This document shows, piece by piece, positions 4,827 through 6,372 of a DNA stretch of 6,372 nucleotides. Both the position numbers and the translations under genes were made by a program. Source of the stretch: Deltaproteobacteria bacterium (GTDB taxonomy: Bacteria > Myxococcota_A > Polyangia > Polyangiales > Houyiibacteriaceae); assembly GCA_019309605.1 (NCBI GenBank), contig JAFDFW010000151.1, forward strand, positions 1-6,372, in the 5' to 3' direction. Numbering within the stretch: position 1 is the first letter of the stretch; each line of letters begins with the position of its first letter. The notes under the pieces are model-generated. The model ran no database searches. It was not told the origin of the DNA and was given only the letters and a program-made list of their open reading frames with translations.

Positions 4827-6372
4827 CGACCGCTTCTGCCACGTGCGCGAGCCGATTCGCGTCGGTCTCCAGGCCCGCCGCCAGACAGGTCGCCGAAACC
4901 ATCTTCAGGGCGGCAGCTTCTCCTGGGCCGTCCTGTTGATCGCGCGCCGCGCCGAGTGCCTCGAGCGCGTCGATCATGGCGTCGCGTCGGCGCCCGCGAG
5001 CGAGCTGCAGACACGCCGATGCGATTGCTATCCGGATGGCCGCCGCGGGTGTTTGATGGGGGATCTTCTTGGCGGCCGCTAGGGCGCGCTTCGCGGCCGG
5101 AACGTCTTCTCGGGTCACATATGAGACGACGCGCAGGCAGTGAGCCCCGGTGAGGTCGCCGCCCGCCGCGATCGAGGATTCGATCAAGCAATCGAACTTG
5201 TCGTGATCTTGCTCCTTGAGCATCCGCACGAGCTCGTCGGCGGGGTTCTCGAGCTCCGCTTCGGGGACGGGAATCGTCGGCCGGTCCTCGTCCTCCTCTC
5301 GCGGTGGCCCCGATGGAAGTCGAACGGCCCGGCTGATTTCCGAGGCGCCCTCGCGGATCGCGCTGTCGGGTTGATACTGCACAGCTGCTGCCGCCAGTCG
5401 CACTGCTGCGTTGGTGTACCCATTATCGGCAGCGAGAGAGCCTGCCTCGAGAATCGCGTGCGCGCCGCGAGCGAGGTCGCCGCCCTCGCAGAGGTAGGCG
5501 CCCACCGTGGCCGCCATCGACGGGCCGACCAGTGGCTCCGCGGTGTGCAGCGCGTGGGCGACGAACCGGTAAGCCTCCGTTCGGCGCGAGGGCGGCATGC
5601 GCTGCACCACCGCCCTCCGCAAAAGCTCTGAATCGGGCTTGGCCTGCCGCGTCAGGAGCCCGTCGTTGACCAGCGCTTCGAGGGCTCTACGCCGTGTGCC
5701 GTCAGGTATTCCGTCCAAGGCGACCGCCGCGTCCACCACTTGCGCGGAAGAAGCGGGGAGGGCGGTGCAGGCGATCTCCAGGAAACGCATCGACGATGTA
5801 TCGAGCGTGGCGAACCGTTCTTCGAGGAGGGCACGCGGGCCCAGGTGTTGGCGCCGTTCCGCCGTCTCGTCGCGCCAGACGAACTGGTCGCCATCGCGTA
5901 CGAGGTCGCCGGTGGCGATCATGGTTCGCGCGGCTTCCGTGATCCCCAGCACAGTCGTGCCCCCGGTGATAACGAGCTGTGTGGCGATCTCCGTGTCGGC
6001 GTCTGGCCCGAGAATGCCGGCGGCCACGAGCAGCGCTTCGTTGGGATCGAGTGCGGGCAGGTCCACCGTTGCGGCTCGCGGTAGGCCACGGAGGTCCGCC
6101 GGAACGCTCGATTCCGTCGTCCGGACGCACAGCAAGGCGGCTACGGTGTCATCGGATAGCGCCGCACCGAGGACCCCAAGCGTTGCAGGATCGACCGCTC
6201 CAAGGCGATCGACGTAGATCCACGGTAGACCGTGTTCGGTCTGCAGCGCCCGGCACACCGCCTTGAAGGCGTGAATCGCCGCCGCGCGGGGCGGAAGGGT
6301 TGCGCAGGCGATGGCTTTGAGCGCGTCGGCGACACCAGGCTCGGTCTTTTTGAGAGATTGTCGCGTCGGCTC
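4819..6372 (-). CDS. C-terminal part of a large STAND-type ATPase/TPR-like protein (5' end outside the window)
   Basis: The frame is open for 517 codons from the right edge to the stop at 4821-4819, so the true start lies beyond 6372; the GTG at 6258 is inside the gene. Residues about 50-70 (counting from the edge) read PWIYVDRLGAVDPATL. This resembles the Walker B segment of AAA_16/STAND ATPases (hydrophobic strand then D, with D-P-A-T following), although the second acidic residue is replaced by R. VAALLCVRT, a V-x-L-P-x-L-D-P-N-E-A segment and ITGG follow in the usual order, then a winged-helix-like region (about 215-290). An acidic, proline-rich linker (about 350-378, PREEDEDRPTIPVPEAELEN) precedes an alanine-rich helical tail like TPR repeats. 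In Myxococcota such tails often sit behind a Ser/Thr kinase domain, but no kinase is visible here and that is speculation. The protein should be soluble: no membrane segment was seen. Substrate and role are unknown. Confidence 0.75.
   Translation of the reverse strand, partial: EPTRQSLKKTEPGVADALKAIACATLPPRAAAIHAFKAVCRALQTEHGLPWIYVDRLGAVDPATLGVLGAALSDDTVAALLCVRTTESSVPADLRGLPRAATVDLPALDPNEALLVAAGILGPDADTEIATQLVITGGTTVLGITEAARTMIATGDLVRDGDQFVWRDETAERRQHLGPRALLEERFATLDTSSMRFLEIACTALPASSAQVVDAAVALDGIPDGTRRRALEALVNDGLLTRQAKPDSELLRRAVVQRMPPSRRTEAYRFVAHALHTAEPLVGPSMAATVGAYLCEGGDLARGAHAILEAGSLAADNGYTNAAVRLAAAAVQYQPDSAIREGASEISRAVRLPSGPPREEDEDRPTIPVPEAELENPADELVRMLKEQDHDKFDCLIESSIAAGGDLTGAHCLRVVSYVTREDVPAAKRALAAAKKIPHQTPAAAIRIAIASACLQLARGRRRDAMIDALEALGAARDQQDGPGEAAALKMVSATCLAAGLETDANRLAHVAEAVAS

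Noticed and set aside
5597..6217. Plus-strand open frame (206 codons) opposite the STAND-type gene
   Set aside because: Serine/arginine/alanine-rich product with no domain; the minus-strand frame has coherent domain order over its full length.
1..6372. Mobile elements, CRISPR arrays, tRNA or rRNA genes, or a novel defence cluster
   Set aside because: No terminal inverted repeats, spaced repeats, transposase or RNA-gene signatures were seen; gene content is metabolic and housekeeping with even codon use.

Overview
The window reads as an ordinary stretch of chromosome from a GC-rich (roughly 60-65% GC by eye) Gram-negative heterotroph. The mix of genes (a MeaA-type B12-dependent acyl-CoA mutase, an ScfR/RamB/PrpR-type regulator, YajQ, and the C-terminal part of a large STAND-type ATPase) would suit a Myxococcota or related deltaproteobacterial lineage. 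That placement is an inference from gene content and codon bias; there is no rRNA or other marker here. No tRNA, rRNA, CRISPR array, insertion sequence or integrase was seen.

Layout. Positions 1-1700 (minus) hold a coenzyme-B12-dependent mutase of the MeaA/ethylmalonyl-CoA mutase branch. Its 3' end lies beyond the left edge, and its reading frame is broken near 786-789 by what looks like a net 40-nt deletion. Positions 1701-1935 are a divergent regulatory region with a ribosome-binding site, a weak promoter candidate and a direct repeat that may be an operator. Positions 1936-3441 (plus) encode a full-length short-chain fatty-acyl-CoA-type regulator. Next come yajQ (3466-3951) and pheA, a monofunctional prephenate dehydratase (3963-4826). 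These three plus-strand genes are 24 and 11 nt apart and could be one transcript. From the right edge to 4819 (minus) runs the C-terminal part of a large ATPase/TPR-like protein. Its stop region overlaps the end of pheA by 8 nt in a convergent arrangement.

How the genes fit together. The mutase and the regulator are divergently paired. Proteins of the regulator's family usually control neighbouring short-chain acyl-CoA genes, so the simplest reading is a local switch for ethylmalonyl-CoA or propionyl-CoA metabolism. yajQ and pheA look like housekeeping passengers downstream. The points most worth a second look are the mutase frame break, the GTAAAC direct repeat just upstream of the regulator, and the changed T-R-M motif in prephenate dehydratase. 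I did not find convincing evidence of a wholly new system.
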